Source: CAYHVK01 sp964360255 (GTDB lineage: Bacteria > Bdellovibrionota > Bdellovibrionia > Bdellovibrionales > UBA1609). From it: DNA of 64,000 nt. Below the pieces are notes generated by a model. That model made no database searches. It saw nothing but the letters and a program-made list of their open reading frames with translations, and was not told the DNA's origin. Both the position numbers and the translations under genes were made by a program. This document shows positions 24,328 through 34,305 of the stretch, piece by piece. The stretch is taken from assembly GCA_964360255.1 (NCBI GenBank), contig CAYHVK010000012.1:1-64000 (forward strand), written 5' to 3'. The number at the start of each line of letters is the position of its first letter. Position 1 is the stretch's first letter.

Positions 24328-27300
24328 TTAAAGCAGAGTCATTTTTGGCTGATCTATTAAAGTGCCAATTTGATCAAAAAGTTCCTTACTTAATTCGATT
24401 CCACGTGGCTCGTTCACTTGCAGGTCGACCACTTTACCCATTTCTTTTAAATTGAGTTGCAATACAAAAGTGGTTGAGCCCGGGTAGCGCGACATCATTT
24501 CTTTCAAAAGAGACATTTTAGCCTGAGAGTTTTTGTCATCAACCTCATCTTCAATTTTAAGCGTCACACGCTTCGCTTGCTTCAAAACATCATCCACTCT
24601 TTGGATTTTTTCGACAATCACTTTAGGAGCCTGATCTTCTTTTTCAAGTGTTCCTTGCACAAGTAGAGCCGTATCGCTTTTGAGCGCCATCTCATACTGC
24701 GCAAACGTATCCGGGAAAATCACCATTTCAACAGAACCCGTCGTATCTTCTGCCTGGCCGAACGCCATGCGAGTTCCCTTTTTCGTGATAATTTCACGAA
24801 GGCTCGCCATAACCGCCACAATCGTCACTTTCGACTTATGCGGAACCGGATCAAACTCCGCAATAGTCCCCGTGGTCCAAGGACGCAGCATTACATCTAG
24901 AGTGTCGAGTGGATGACCACTTAAGTAGAAACCCAAAACCTCTTTTTCATAAGCCAAACGGGCCGAGCGAGTCCAATCTGTCATTTTCTCGAGCTGAACT
25001 TTTTCTTCTTGGGTTTCTTCAGAAATTTCAAAAAGACTCACTTGTCCGCTGGCCGCATCTTTGCGTTTTGAATCGAGGCGCTCAATGAAGCGGGCATAAC
25101 CGCTCATGAGCTCAGCCCGGTTGAACCCGAAGTGATCGAGCGCGCCAGCCTTAATCATGGATTCGATAGTTTTTTTATTCACCCGACGCAAATCAACGGA
25201 GCTGAAGAAATCATCTAGGGACTCAAATTTGCCATCGGCCTTTGCATTACGGGCTTCAAGAATCGCTTCGACCGCCGACTCACCGACGCCTTTGATGGCT
25301 CCGAGAGAGAAGTAAATCACTTCACCCTTAACATTGAATTTATAATCAGCGTGATTCACATGGGGTGGCTCAACGCGTAGCCCATGCTTACGTGCATCTT
25401 TCACGTATTTTACGATCTTATCTGTATCACTCATCTCCGTTGAGAGAAGAGCCGCGTAGAATTCTACCGGATAGTAATTTTTTAAATAGGCCGTGTGAGC
25501 CGCGACCACACAATAAGCGGCCGCGTGAGATTTATTGAAACCGTATTCGGCAAACTTCGCCATCAGGTCGAAAAGATCTGCAGCCTTCTTCGGGTCATGA
25601 CCGTTTTTCGCGGCCCCTTCGGCAAAGCGCTCTTTTTGGCGAGACATTTCGGCCGCATCTTTTTTACCCATGGCGCGACGAAGAACATCCGCTTCACCCA
25701 GAGAGTAACCGGCAATTCTAGCGGCGATGAGCTGAACTTGCTCTTGATAAACAATAACGCCGTAAGTTTCTTTTAATACGTCTTCAAGCTCAGCGAACGC
25801 GTAAGTGACTTTCTTGCGACCATGCTTACGCTCGATATAATCTGGGATCATATCCATCGGACCTGGTCGATAAAGCGCATTCACAGCCACGATATCTTCA
25901 AAACAGTTCGGGAGCACCTTTCTCATAGTGTCCGTTATGCCTTCGCCTTCGAACTGGAACACTCCCGCCGTATCGCCTTTACCCATGATTTCGTAAATAC
26001 CTGGGTCCCGCAGAGAAATGTCTTTTGTGCTGAGAACTTTTGGATTTCCTTTTTCATCTTTGCGATTCTGCTGAATCAAACGAATGGCATCTTGAATCAA
26101 AGTTAAAGTTTTAAGTCCTAAGAAGTCGAATTTGATCAAGCCGATTTTCTCGGCGTGCTTCATATCGAACTGAACAACGTTTTCACCATCCGCACCGCGA
26201 TAAAGCGGCGCCAGTGAAACCAAGTCTCCATCAGCAATAACAACGCCGGCCGCGTGAATACCCGCATGGCGAGTTGTTCCTTCAATGTTTTGAGCCAGCT
26301 CCATCAAAGTGCCAACACGTGGTTCTTCTTCCATTAATTCACGAAGACGCGGCTCTGTTTCAATAGCTTCTTTAAGAGTGATATTTAATTTTTCTGGGAT
26401 AAGTTTTGCGACCACATCCACTTCGGCGTAGAGCATTCCCATCACTCGGCCCACATCACGAATGGCGGCACGAGCCTGAAGTTTTCCGTAAGTGATGATT
26501 TGCGAAACGGATTTTTGTCCATATTTCTGTGTTACATAATCAATAACTCGATGACGATTCTCTTGGCAGAAATCGATGTCGAAATCCGGCATCGAGATAC
26601 GCTCAGGATTCAAGAAACGCTCGAAAATAAGGTTGTAAGGAATCGGATTCAAATCTGTAATATCTAAAACATAAGCGACTAGCGAGCCCGCACCCGAACC
26701 CCGGCCCGGCCCTACCGGGATATCATTGGCTTTCGACCAACGGATAAAATCCATAACGATCAAGAAATAACTGATAAAACCCATTTTCGAGATAACCGAG
26801 AGTTCATAGTCAAGACGCTCAAAATATTTCGGTTTCATTTCTTCAGGTACGGCTTCACCTTGACGAGCGAGCTCAATGAAACGCTTCTCTAAACCTTCTT
26901 TTGAAAGCCGCGCGATCTCTTCTTCAAGACTCACGCCCCCTTTTGTTGGGAGCGTAGGTAAATGATAGATCGGCTTTCCGTCAGCTGTTTTCAAATTAAA
27001 TTTAATATTAATACGATTGGCGATTTCAACCGAGTTCGAAATCGCTTCAGGATGATCTTTAAAAAGAACTTCCATCTGCTCGGTCGACTTCATGTAGAAT
27101 TGTTCGCTCCCGAGACGAAAACGACTCGGATCTTGTAAGGTTTTGTTACTCCCAATACAAATCAATACTTCTTGAGAGACATGCTCACCGCTATTGAGAT
27201 AATGAACATCATTAGTGGCCACACATTTAATGCCAAGTTTTTTACCCGACTCAATTAAGAAAGGATTGATATCATCCCACTCTTTGACGCCCGTGCGGTT

Positions 27301-27837
27301 AAGCTCGAGATAAAAACGATCGCCGTAAACTTTTTGATAGAATTTAATTCGCTCAAGTGCTTTTTCAGGGCCGTGAGTTCTAAATGTCCAAGGGACATCA
27401 CCCATAAAGCCGCCAGAAAGCGCAATCAAGTTATCAGAGTGCTGAGCGATCACTTCATCATCAATACGCGGGCGATAATAGAAACCTTCATGATAACCAA
27501 TAGAGCTGATCTTACAGAGCTGCTGATAGCCTTCGTAGTTCTGCGCGAGTAAAACTAAACGCCGGTTCGGAACTTTCGCTGCATCCGGATCATCGCCTTT
27601 AATAAAGCGAGTCTTAGGCGCAATATAAACTTCAAGTCCGAGAATAGGTTTCACACCCGCTTTTTGGGCCGCGAAATAGAATTCAATAGCACCAAACATA
27701 TTCCCATAATCGGTGAGCGCTACGGCGGTTTGCCCCAGCTCTTTAGCCTTTTCAGCTAAAGATTGTGGATCACATGTCGCTTCAAGAAGCGAATACTGTG
27801 AATGCACATGCAAATGGACAAAATTCTCGCCGCTCAT
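24328..27837 (-). CDS. dnaE: DNA polymerase III alpha subunit
   Basis: DnaE is the replicative polymerase catalytic subunit. The 1169-residue protein has the N-terminal PHP domain (HLHVHSQYSLLEA), the polymerase motif PGRGSGAGSLVAY near residue 378, and the catalytic Asp cluster MPDFDIDF near 415. The C-terminal half contains the helix-hairpin-helix and OB-fold regions (KVTIVAVMASLREI). It is the DnaE1 type with no proofreading domain. GGGAG lies nine bases before the ATG, inside the end of guaA; only one base separates the genes. Confidence 0.97.
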   Translation of the reverse strand: MSGENFVHLHVHSQYSLLEATCDPQSLAEKAKELGQTAVALTDYGNMFGAIEFYFAAQKAGVKPILGLEVYIAPKTRFIKGDDPDAAKVPNRRLVLLAQNYEGYQQLCKISSIGYHEGFYYRPRIDDEVIAQHSDNLIALSGGFMGDVPWTFRTHGPEKALERIKFYQKVYGDRFYLELNRTGVKEWDDINPFLIESGKKLGIKCVATNDVHYLNSGEHVSQEVLICIGSNKTLQDPSRFRLGSEQFYMKSTEQMEVLFKDHPEAISNSVEIANRINIKFNLKTADGKPIYHLPTLPTKGGVSLEEEIARLSKEGLEKRFIELARQGEAVPEEMKPKYFERLDYELSVISKMGFISYFLIVMDFIRWSKANDIPVGPGRGSGAGSLVAYVLDITDLNPIPYNLIFERFLNPERISMPDFDIDFCQENRHRVIDYVTQKYGQKSVSQIITYGKLQARAAIRDVGRVMGMLYAEVDVVAKLIPEKLNITLKEAIETEPRLRELMEEEPRVGTLMELAQNIEGTTRHAGIHAAGVVIADGDLVSLAPLYRGADGENVVQFDMKHAEKIGLIKFDFLGLKTLTLIQDAIRLIQQNRKDEKGNPKVLSTKDISLRDPGIYEIMGKGDTAGVFQFEGEGITDTMRKVLPNCFEDIVAVNALYRPGPMDMIPDYIERKHGRKKVTYAFAELEDVLKETYGVIVYQEQVQLIAARIAGYSLGEADVLRRAMGKKDAAEMSRQKERFAEGAAKNGHDPKKAADLFDLMAKFAEYGFNKSHAAAYCVVAAHTAYLKNYYPVEFYAALLSTEMSDTDKIVKYVKDARKHGLRVEPPHVNHADYKFNVKGEVIYFSLGAIKGVGESAVEAILEARNAKADGKFESLDDFFSSVDLRRVNKKTIESMIKAGALDHFGFNRAELMSGYARFIERLDSKRKDAASGQVSLFEISEETQEEKVQLEKMTDWTRSARLAYEKEVLGFYLSGHPLDTLDVMLRPWTTGTIAEFDPVPHKSKVTIVAVMASLREIITKKGTRMAFGQAEDTTGSVEMVIFPDTFAQYEMALKSDTALLVQGTLEKEDQAPKVIVEKIQRVDDVLKQAKRVTLKIEDEVDDKNSQAKMSLLKEMMSRYPGSTTFVLQLNLKEMGKVVDLQVNEPRGIELSKELFDQIGTLIDQPKMTLL

Positions 27838-27838
27838 T

Positions 27839-29368
27839 CTACTCCCACTCGATCGTACCCGGAGGTTTACTTGTTATATCATAAACCACACGATTTATGC
27901 CTTTCACTTCGTTAGTTAAACGATTTGAGAGGCTCTGCAAAAATTCGTGAGGAAACGGATACCAATCCGCTGTCATTCCGTCTGTAGACGTGACAGCCCG
28001 TACAGCCACTACTTTTTCATAACTGCGACCATCACCCTGCACACCGACTGTCTTAACAGGTAGCAATACGGTGAAAGCCTGCCAAATATTATGATACATA
28101 TCGCGGCGACGGAGTTCATCGATGTAAACAGCATCGCACTCGCGAAGAATATCGAGAGACGTTTTATCAACGGCGCCCATCACTCTGATGGCTAAACCAG
28201 GGCCCGGGAATGGGTGACGCCATAGAATATGTTTCGGAATTTTTAATTCTTCACCAATCGCTCGCGCTTCATCTTTAAAAAGTTCGCGTAAAGGTTCGAT
28301 CAATTTCAGATTTAAATCTTTTGGTAAACCGCCCACATTGTGGTGAGACTTAATTGTTACGCCCGCACCGTGAATGCTCACGCTCTCAATGACGTCAGGG
28401 TAAAGCGTGCCTTGAGCCAGCCAGTCGATTTTCCCTAACTTTTTAATTTCAGCTTTGAAAACATCGATAAATAATTTACCGATAATTTTGCGCTTCTGCT
28501 CGGGATCACTGACATCTTTAAGTTCGGTTAAGAAAAGTTCTTCAGCATTGACGCCTTTAACATTCATACCGAGTTGTTTGTAGATATCCAAAACTTCTGC
28601 GAATTCGTTTTTACGCAAAAGACCGGTATCCACGAACACACAGCTCACGCGATCGGCACCAAGAGCTTCCGTTAGTAATTTACCAACAACGGTAGAATCG
28701 ACTCCACCGCTCAGAGCACATAAAATTCGCTCTCCGGCAGGGACTTTTTCTTTAATATCTTTGAGCAAATGAGCAAGAATGCTTTTCGCCTGCCAAGTGG
28801 GCTGAGCTTCGCACATCTCTGCACAGAAATATTTTAAAATCTCGGTACCTTTATCGGTGTGGTGAACTTCGGGGTGAAACTGCACTGCTAAGACTTTAGG
28901 GCCCTTCATCACCGCCGGGTGATTGTCGCTTTTCGCAATCACTTCAAACCCAGGAGGCGGAACCTTCATCACGTCGCCGTGACTCATCCATACTTTTTGC
29001 TGTTCACCGATTTTGAAATCTGCCGTGAGCGGATGATTCCAGGTGATGTGTTTTGAGCCATACTCACGAACCGTTGCCGACTCAACCACTCCGCCAAAAC
29101 TTTTTGCAATCAATTGCATTCCGTAGCAGATACCCATAAGGGGCGCAATAGAGAGAAGCTCTTTCACATCCGCTTGCGGAGCGCCTTTATCGTAAACCGA
29201 AGAAGGACCACCGCTTAAAATAATACCCTTAGGCTGACGCTGGCGAATTAACGGCGGGGCCGTATTGTAAGGCAAAAGCTCAGAATGATAGCCGAGTTCG
29301 CGCAGGCGACGAGCGATCAGCTTTGAAACTTGCGAGCCAAAATCTAAAATGACAAAAGTATTTTCCAT
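27839..29368 (-). CDS. guaA: GMP synthase (glutamine-hydrolysing)
   Basis: GuaA aminates XMP to GMP using glutamine. The 509-residue protein has the class I amidotransferase Cys at about residue 80 (GICYGMQL) with the His-Glu motif QFHPEVHHT, the ATP pyrophosphatase P-loop SGGVDST near 219, and the C-terminal dimerisation domain ending KPPGTIEWE. It follows guaB by 26 bases and precedes dnaE by one base. Confidence 0.97.
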   Translation of the reverse strand: MENTFVILDFGSQVSKLIARRLRELGYHSELLPYNTAPPLIRQRQPKGIILSGGPSSVYDKGAPQADVKELLSIAPLMGICYGMQLIAKSFGGVVESATVREYGSKHITWNHPLTADFKIGEQQKVWMSHGDVMKVPPPGFEVIAKSDNHPAVMKGPKVLAVQFHPEVHHTDKGTEILKYFCAEMCEAQPTWQAKSILAHLLKDIKEKVPAGERILCALSGGVDSTVVGKLLTEALGADRVSCVFVDTGLLRKNEFAEVLDIYKQLGMNVKGVNAEELFLTELKDVSDPEQKRKIIGKLFIDVFKAEIKKLGKIDWLAQGTLYPDVIESVSIHGAGVTIKSHHNVGGLPKDLNLKLIEPLRELFKDEARAIGEELKIPKHILWRHPFPGPGLAIRVMGAVDKTSLDILRECDAVYIDELRRRDMYHNIWQAFTVLLPVKTVGVQGDGRSYEKVVAVRAVTSTDGMTADWYPFPHEFLQSLSNRLTNEVKGINRVVYDITSKPPGTIEWE

Positions 29369-29394
29369 CCACCCAACCCGATCAAAAAATTAAC

Positions 29395-30858
29395 TTAGCT
29401 CTCAAGGCGATAGTTTGGCGCCTCTTTAGTGATGCTGACATCATGCACGTGACTCTCACGCAAACCTTGTGGAGTGATACGAACCCACTTTGCTCGCACT
29501 TGCAGATCTTTAATATCCGGAGCGCCCAAGTAACCCATACCGGCTTTTAAACCGCCAAGAAGTTGGTGGAGAAGTGCCGAAGCCGAGCCCTTATAGGGAA
29601 CTTTACCTTCGATGCCTTCAGGTACGAACTTATCTGCATCATCCACATCGGCCTGACCATAACGATCGCGCGAGCCTTCAGCCATAGCGCCCAGACTGCC
29701 CATACCGCGATACACTTTGTAAGTGCGGCCTTGATATAAAATCGTTTCACCGGGCGATTCATCAGCGCCCGCGAGAATACTGCCGACCATCACACAACCC
29801 GCTCCTAAAGCCAGAGCTTTTGTTACATCACCAGAGAACTTGATACCGCCATCAGCGATTATTGTTTTCCCGTGCTTTTTAGCGACAGCCGAACAAATCT
29901 GAATCGCCGAAATTTGTGGCATACCCACACCCGATACGATACGAGTCGTACAGATGCTACCTGGGCCAACGCCCACTTTTACAACGTCAGCGCCCGCTTT
30001 AATTAAAGCTTCGGTGCCTTCAGCAGTTACAACATTACCAGCGACTAAAATAACGTCTGGAAATTCTTTATGAACAAACTCACACATCTTAATCACATTC
30101 TTCGAATGTCCGTGGGCTGAATCGACTACGATAATATCGGCTCCGGCCGTGACAAGAGCTCGCACGCGATCTTGTGATTTTGCATCAACACCCACAGCCG
30201 CCGCCACAATGAGGCGGCCAAGACGATCTTTTGTCGCATTCGGATACGTCGTCGCTTTTTCAATATCTTTAATTGTGATCAAACCCTTGAGATTAAAATT
30301 ATCATCCACCACCGGTAATTTTTCGATACGGTGTTTTTGTAAAATCGCTTTGGCTTGCTCAAGGGTCGTCCCCACTTTTGCCGTAACAAGATCTTCTTTA
30401 GTCATGACGTCTTGAATGCGTTGCTCAACATTTGTTTCAAAACGAAGGTCACGGTTAGTTAAAATACCAACGAGCTTTTTATTCACCGTGATTGGGACGC
30501 CGCTAATAGAATACTTCTTCATCAGATCTAAAGCCGCACTCACTTTTAAATCAGGAGAAAGGGTGATCGGATCTGTAATCATCCCACTTTCATATTTCTT
30601 TACTTTCTCAACTTGAAAAGCTTGCTTTTCGATGGAGAGATTTTTATGGATCACTCCGAAGCCGCCTTGCTGAGCCATAGTCTTGGCCATTGCACTTTCG
30701 GTGACTGTGTCCATTGCCGCTGAGAGAATGGGCATGGTCAGCGTTATGTCTCGGGCGAAAAAGCTTTTGGCCGACACCTGCGTCGGGACGATCTCAGAAT
30801 ACTGAGGGATCAATAATATATCGTCGAATGTTAAAGCCATTTCATCAAATTGACTCAC
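29395..30858 (-). CDS. guaB: IMP dehydrogenase
   Basis: GuaB oxidises IMP to XMP, the committed step to GMP. The 487-residue protein contains two CBS domains at about residues 95-205 inserted in the barrel, and the catalytic Cys near residue 300 in GPGSICTTR. The start is GTG 30858, chosen because AAGGAG lies five bases upstream and because the product then begins SQFDEMALTFDD, like the family. It is two bases from the end of the preceding gene. No XMP or guanine riboswitch is visible before it. Confidence 0.96.
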   Translation of the reverse strand: MSQFDEMALTFDDILLIPQYSEIVPTQVSAKSFFARDITLTMPILSAAMDTVTESAMAKTMAQQGGFGVIHKNLSIEKQAFQVEKVKKYESGMITDPITLSPDLKVSAALDLMKKYSISGVPITVNKKLVGILTNRDLRFETNVEQRIQDVMTKEDLVTAKVGTTLEQAKAILQKHRIEKLPVVDDNFNLKGLITIKDIEKATTYPNATKDRLGRLIVAAAVGVDAKSQDRVRALVTAGADIIVVDSAHGHSKNVIKMCEFVHKEFPDVILVAGNVVTAEGTEALIKAGADVVKVGVGPGSICTTRIVSGVGMPQISAIQICSAVAKKHGKTIIADGGIKFSGDVTKALALGAGCVMVGSILAGADESPGETILYQGRTYKVYRGMGSLGAMAEGSRDRYGQADVDDADKFVPEGIEGKVPYKGSASALLHQLLGGLKAGMGYLGAPDIKDLQVRAKWVRITPQGLRESHVHDVSITKEAPNYRLES

Positions 30859-30860
30859 GG

Positions 30861-31409
30861 TTACTCCTTCTTTTCGTACCAAGTTTTATATAACAAGTAA
30901 TTGTCTGCCGATTTGTTCACGTTTGCGATCTCTTCAGCTGTGAGAGCACGAACAACTTTTGCCGGACGACCCATGATCAACGACCCAGGCGGAAATTCTG
31001 TATTCTGAGTGACGAGCGAACCAGCTCCGACAAGTGAGTCTGAACCAATCTTAGCTTTATCCATAATAATAGCGCCCATGCCGATCAAAACACGATCGCC
31101 GATTTCGCAGCCATGCAGAGTCACACTGTGACCAATGCTCACCCGTTTGCCGATTTTAGTACCACATTTTTTATAGGTGCCGTGAATCACCGAGTTGTCT
31201 TGAAAATTAGATTCATCGCCAATTTCGATGGGCATCACGTCACCACGAACAATGGCATTGAACCAGATCGAGCAACGCTGACCGATTTTCACATCACCGA
31301 TGATATTGGCGGTCGGGGCGATATAACAATCTTCGCCAATTTGCGGAGTTCCGCGAGACATGGACATGATAAGGGGTTTATGTGTGTTATCGGATGCTTT
31401 GTAATCCAT
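30861..31409 (-). CDS. Gamma carbonic anhydrase-family protein
   Basis: The 182-residue protein is a left-handed beta-helix of hexapeptide repeats (for example IGDVKIGQRCSIWFNAIVRG). The three metal-binding His residues of gamma-class carbonic anhydrases are present, one in SVIHG and two in IGHSVTLHGC. Many such proteins (YrdA, PaaY) have weak or unknown activity, so I give no symbol. It lies two bases upstream of guaB and is likely cotranscribed with miaB and the DUF151 gene. Confidence 0.88.
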   Translation of the reverse strand: MDYKASDNTHKPLIMSMSRGTPQIGEDCYIAPTANIIGDVKIGQRCSIWFNAIVRGDVMPIEIGDESNFQDNSVIHGTYKKCGTKIGKRVSIGHSVTLHGCEIGDRVLIGMGAIIMDKAKIGSDSLVGAGSLVTQNTEFPPGSLIMGRPAKVVRALTAEEIANVNKSADNYLLYKTWYEKKE

Positions 31410-31469
31410 AGTCGATCTCCCCCTTTGATCTTCTGTCGGCCTTGCTACGCTAAATGTCGGCGCAACCGC

Positions 31470-32054
31470 TTAGTTCATATACTCATGAGGCTTTGTCTTG
31501 CCGCCGTTTTTGCCTGACGGAGATTTTAAAACTGCATTGAGCAGTTCGCCTTCAAGAACTCGGCAACGCTCCATAAATTCGATGGTGGCGTAAAACTGAG
31601 CCTTTCCACTTAAGCAGAATGAAATCACTTCGTCGGCGCGAGCTTCAATGTTTTTAATTCGGTCATCCCCGATAAAGTTTAAATCGACGTATTGGTAATG
31701 ACCACGAACTTCTTTGAAGAAACATTTTTTTAAAGAAATCCCAAGTGGAGTTAGAATCTTCCATGCCACTTTATGCGGGCTCGCATCTGTTGCCTGAGTG
31801 CCGCTTTGGCTCATAGCTACGCCAGCATCAACCGGACTCATCCAAACTGGTAATACATAACGAGCGGCTTTATCTTTAAAAACCATCACTGGGCGTGTCT
31901 GATCTGAATTTACAACTAAGCCGTATGGGAAAAGTTCGATCCACTCTTTTTTAGGTGTGAGCTGGGCTCCTAAACGCGCCTTGCTACCGATCGCTTTATG
32001 CCTTGCTGATCGTAGAAGTTCTTTGCGTTTTTCTTTGGCAATAGTATTGGTCAC
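31470..32054 (-). CDS. DUF151 (bifunctional nuclease-like) family protein
   Basis: The 194-residue protein matches the DUF151 pattern: a strand with VLPVWMSPVDAGVAMS, a helix with HKVAWKILTPLG and YQYVDLNFIG. DUF151 proteins include a plant bifunctional nuclease, but most bacterial members are uncharacterised, so nuclease activity is not claimed. The N-terminus is basic and the C-terminus ends in a Lys/Gly-rich tail. GTG 32054 overlaps the miaB stop as GTGA, showing translational coupling. Confidence 0.72.
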   Translation of the reverse strand: MTNTIAKEKRKELLRSARHKAIGSKARLGAQLTPKKEWIELFPYGLVVNSDQTRPVMVFKDKAARYVLPVWMSPVDAGVAMSQSGTQATDASPHKVAWKILTPLGISLKKCFFKEVRGHYQYVDLNFIGDDRIKNIEARADEVISFCLSGKAQFYATIEFMERCRVLEGELLNAVLKSPSGKNGGKTKPHEYMN

Positions 32055-33409
32055 TGTATGTAAGCCCCTGTTCGATCAATGATCTGATTCGTCGGTAGTG
32101 CCGGACGAACGATCTCTCCATGTAAAGTTTGAGGATAAGCCTCTCTGATAAGAATGGGCAACGTTTGACCCACATCATCTTTTGTTCCCGGGAAGTGAAC
32201 GCTCTTATTTTGAGTTGAGCGGCCAAAACACGACCCGTCATTTTCATGATAATTCTCAACTAAGACTTGCAATATCTGGCCTTCATATTTCTTAGAGCTG
32301 ATAAAGCCTTGTTCGCGGTGTTTTGCGAGCAAACGAGTAAGACGATCTGATTTCGTCGCTTCATCAAGCTGGTCGCCGTAATCAGCCGCTTTTGTAAACG
32401 GACGCGGGCTGTATTTGAACGCATAAATCATATCGAACGGAACTTCATCGAGCATTTTAAGCGTATCTAAGAACTGCTCTTCAGTTTCGCCCGGGAAACC
32501 AACAATAATGTCGGTAGATAAAACAGCTCCAGGAATAACTTCAAGTAGCATCTTAGATTTTTCAATAAACTCTTCACGCGTATAACCGCGATTCATTTTT
32601 TCTAAAATCTCTGTATTGCCCGACTGGAGCGGCATATGGAGATATTCCATAAGCTTATGACGACCCGCCTGCATTTGCTCAGCTAAAGCGCGCGTAAAGT
32701 CTTTTGGATGCGGAGACGTATAACGAATGCGCTGAATATCCGTTTCAACAACAGCTTGAAGAAGCTCTGGGAAAGTCGCGCCACAAGGCGATTTATACGA
32801 ATTCACGTTCTGCCCCAGCAGCGTGATTTCTTTCACTCCCCGTTTAACGAGACCATTTACATCATTGATAATATCCATCATCGGACGTGAACGCTCCCGC
32901 CCACGCGTAAACGGTACTACGCAGAACGTACAGAAATTATCGCAGCCCTTCATGATGTTCACAAATGTCGAGACACCTGGATTCGAGATCATGGTTTGAA
33001 TTTGATACGGCTGAGAGTGCTCAAATTTTGCTGAAACAACGCGGTTCGATTTATCAAGAACCTCTTGAACAATAAGCGGTAAACGATCGATATGATCTGT
33101 ACCCACAACGAAATCGAGAACTGGAATATCTTTTAAAAGCTGACCCTTTTCTTGCTGAGCTACGCAGCCCGCAACACCAATTTTTAAATTCGGATTTTTC
33201 TGCTTGAGTTTGCGGTAGTGACCGGCTTCAGACCAAACTTTGTGAACAGGCTTTTCGCGAACGCTGCAGGAATTAATAATAATCAAACTGGCTTGTTCTG
33301 GAGTTGAAACAGGCTCAAAATTCATCATCTCTAGAAGTGCATACATGCGCTCCGAGTCGTTGACGTTCATTTGGCACCCGTAGGTAGATATGTAAACTCC
33401 GTCTTTCAT
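32051..33409 (-). CDS. miaB: tRNA-i6A37 methylthiotransferase
   Basis: MiaB is a radical-SAM enzyme that adds a methylthio group to i6A37 in tRNAs reading UNN codons. Three N-terminal Cys (C12 in YGCQMN, then NSCSV and AGCVAQ) bind the auxiliary iron-sulfur cluster, and CDNFCTFC near residue 155-165 is the radical-SAM site. The C-terminal TRAM domain is present. The 452-residue length fits MiaB rather than MtaB or RimO. It begins the run that leads through guaB, guaA and dnaE. Confidence 0.95.
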   Translation of the reverse strand: MKDGVYISTYGCQMNVNDSERMYALLEMMNFEPVSTPEQASLIIINSCSVREKPVHKVWSEAGHYRKLKQKNPNLKIGVAGCVAQQEKGQLLKDIPVLDFVVGTDHIDRLPLIVQEVLDKSNRVVSAKFEHSQPYQIQTMISNPGVSTFVNIMKGCDNFCTFCVVPFTRGRERSRPMMDIINDVNGLVKRGVKEITLLGQNVNSYKSPCGATFPELLQAVVETDIQRIRYTSPHPKDFTRALAEQMQAGRHKLMEYLHMPLQSGNTEILEKMNRGYTREEFIEKSKMLLEVIPGAVLSTDIIVGFPGETEEQFLDTLKMLDEVPFDMIYAFKYSPRPFTKAADYGDQLDEATKSDRLTRLLAKHREQGFISSKKYEGQILQVLVENYHENDGSCFGRSTQNKSVHFPGTKDDVGQTLPILIREAYPQTLHGEIVRPALPTNQIIDRTGAYIQ

Positions 33410-33436
33410 TGAGACTTTTCCTAATCTTGATTCAAC

Positions 33437-33465
33437 TTGTCAGAGAGAAGAACTCGTTTTATATA
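33437..33465 (+). promoter_or_regulatory. Sigma70-type promoter for the acidic-tail protein gene
   Basis: TTGTCA and TATATA are 17 bases apart, in the 82-base divergent region between miaB and the plus-strand gene at 33492. GAAAGG lies before the ATG. Spacing is ideal; the -10 hexamer is a moderate match. Confidence 0.55.
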
Positions 33466-33491
33466 GGGGCATTACCGAAAGGTCAAATTCG

Positions 33492-34079
33492 ATGGCTCCT
33501 AGATTAAATTCTTCAAAAAAATGGACAAGTTTGCCTCCAGAACTTTTAGATCAAGTGCGCTCTGTATTCGAGGAAGCTTTCGAAATTCAGAAGAATAATG
33601 GCAAATTTATTACTGAAGGTCGCATATACACGAGTGAGCTACTTTTTCGCGCCGGTTACACAGAAAAAGGCCGCCTCAAGCAGGCGAATTTTGAAGTTTC
33701 TATAGATTTTGCTCCTGAAAAACAAAATGCTCTGGAGCTTATCCATCTGGCAATAGACTGCACAGCGTCAATGATGGAAACCTACTTCGCTGAAGAAGAA
33801 TCTTTCATTGATATGCCCACAGAGTGGAAAGTCATCGAAATCGATAACCGCCGTGTTTATGTTCAGGTCTCGACAACTAATTCAACATTAGAAAAAGAAG
33901 CCGACAAACTTCTCGGCGAATCAGCTGAAGACTTAGTTGTTGGCGATGATACGGAAGTTATTGAAACCACGGTTAAGAAAATGCTCGGCATCGATGATGT
34001 TGTACCTGGCGAAGACGATGAAGAGTCTGAAGATGGCGACGACACTCCAGATGACGGCCGCAATCGCAAAGATCATTAA
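33492..34079 (+). CDS. Unknown protein with acidic tail
   Basis: I do not recognise this 195-residue protein. Residues 1-120 look like a compact soluble domain with helices (ELLDQVRSVFEEAFEIQKNN) and strands (FITEGRIYTSELLFRAGY, FEVSIDFA). The last 40 residues are strongly acidic (runs of Glu and Asp) and end RNRKDH. There is no signal peptide or membrane segment. It converges on another protein with an acidic tail (34306-34827), with two palindromes between them. A soluble cytoplasmic protein binding nucleic acid or a basic partner is possible but not shown. Confidence 0.75.
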   Translation: MAPRLNSSKKWTSLPPELLDQVRSVFEEAFEIQKNNGKFITEGRIYTSELLFRAGYTEKGRLKQANFEVSIDFAPEKQNALELIHLAIDCTASMMETYFAEEESFIDMPTEWKVIEIDNRRVYVQVSTTNSTLEKEADKLLGESAEDLVVGDDTEVIETTVKKMLGIDDVVPGEDDEESEDGDDTPDDGRNRKDH

Positions 34080-34139
34080 CAAATTATTGAAATTGAATTT
34101 CAACAACCTACCGAGAACTTGCGACTCCTCTAACGCCTA

Positions 34140-34160
34140 GCGACTCCACAGTGGAGTCGC
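34140..34160. repeat. Near-perfect palindrome in the convergent gap
   Basis: GCGACTCCAC and GTGGAGTCGC flank a single A; as RNA the hairpin would have an eight-pair stem and a five-base loop. It lies about 60 bases past the 33492-34079 stop. There is no T run, so a simple factor-independent terminator is not supported; it may protect an mRNA 3' end. Confidence 0.6.
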
Positions 34161-34190
34161 ATAATGTCACGAAAGAATCGTGCCGTCTCC

Positions 34191-34204
34191 GGTCCGGCCG
34201 GACC
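34191..34204. repeat. Perfect 14-base palindrome GGTCCGGCCGGACC
   Basis: This GC-rich palindrome lies 30 bases from the one at 34140 in an otherwise AT-rich gap of 226 bases between converging genes. I see no gene or promoter around it. It could be part of a terminator for the minus-strand gene or a protein-binding site. Confidence 0.55.
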
Positions 34205-34305
34205 TATTTTCTGCCTACACCAATTTTGAATATTCAACTTAATCAGAATTTGGGATTTGCATTTAGAAGTGCCAATATTCGCTGGTGCGAATTTGGCTAA
34301 TTTGA

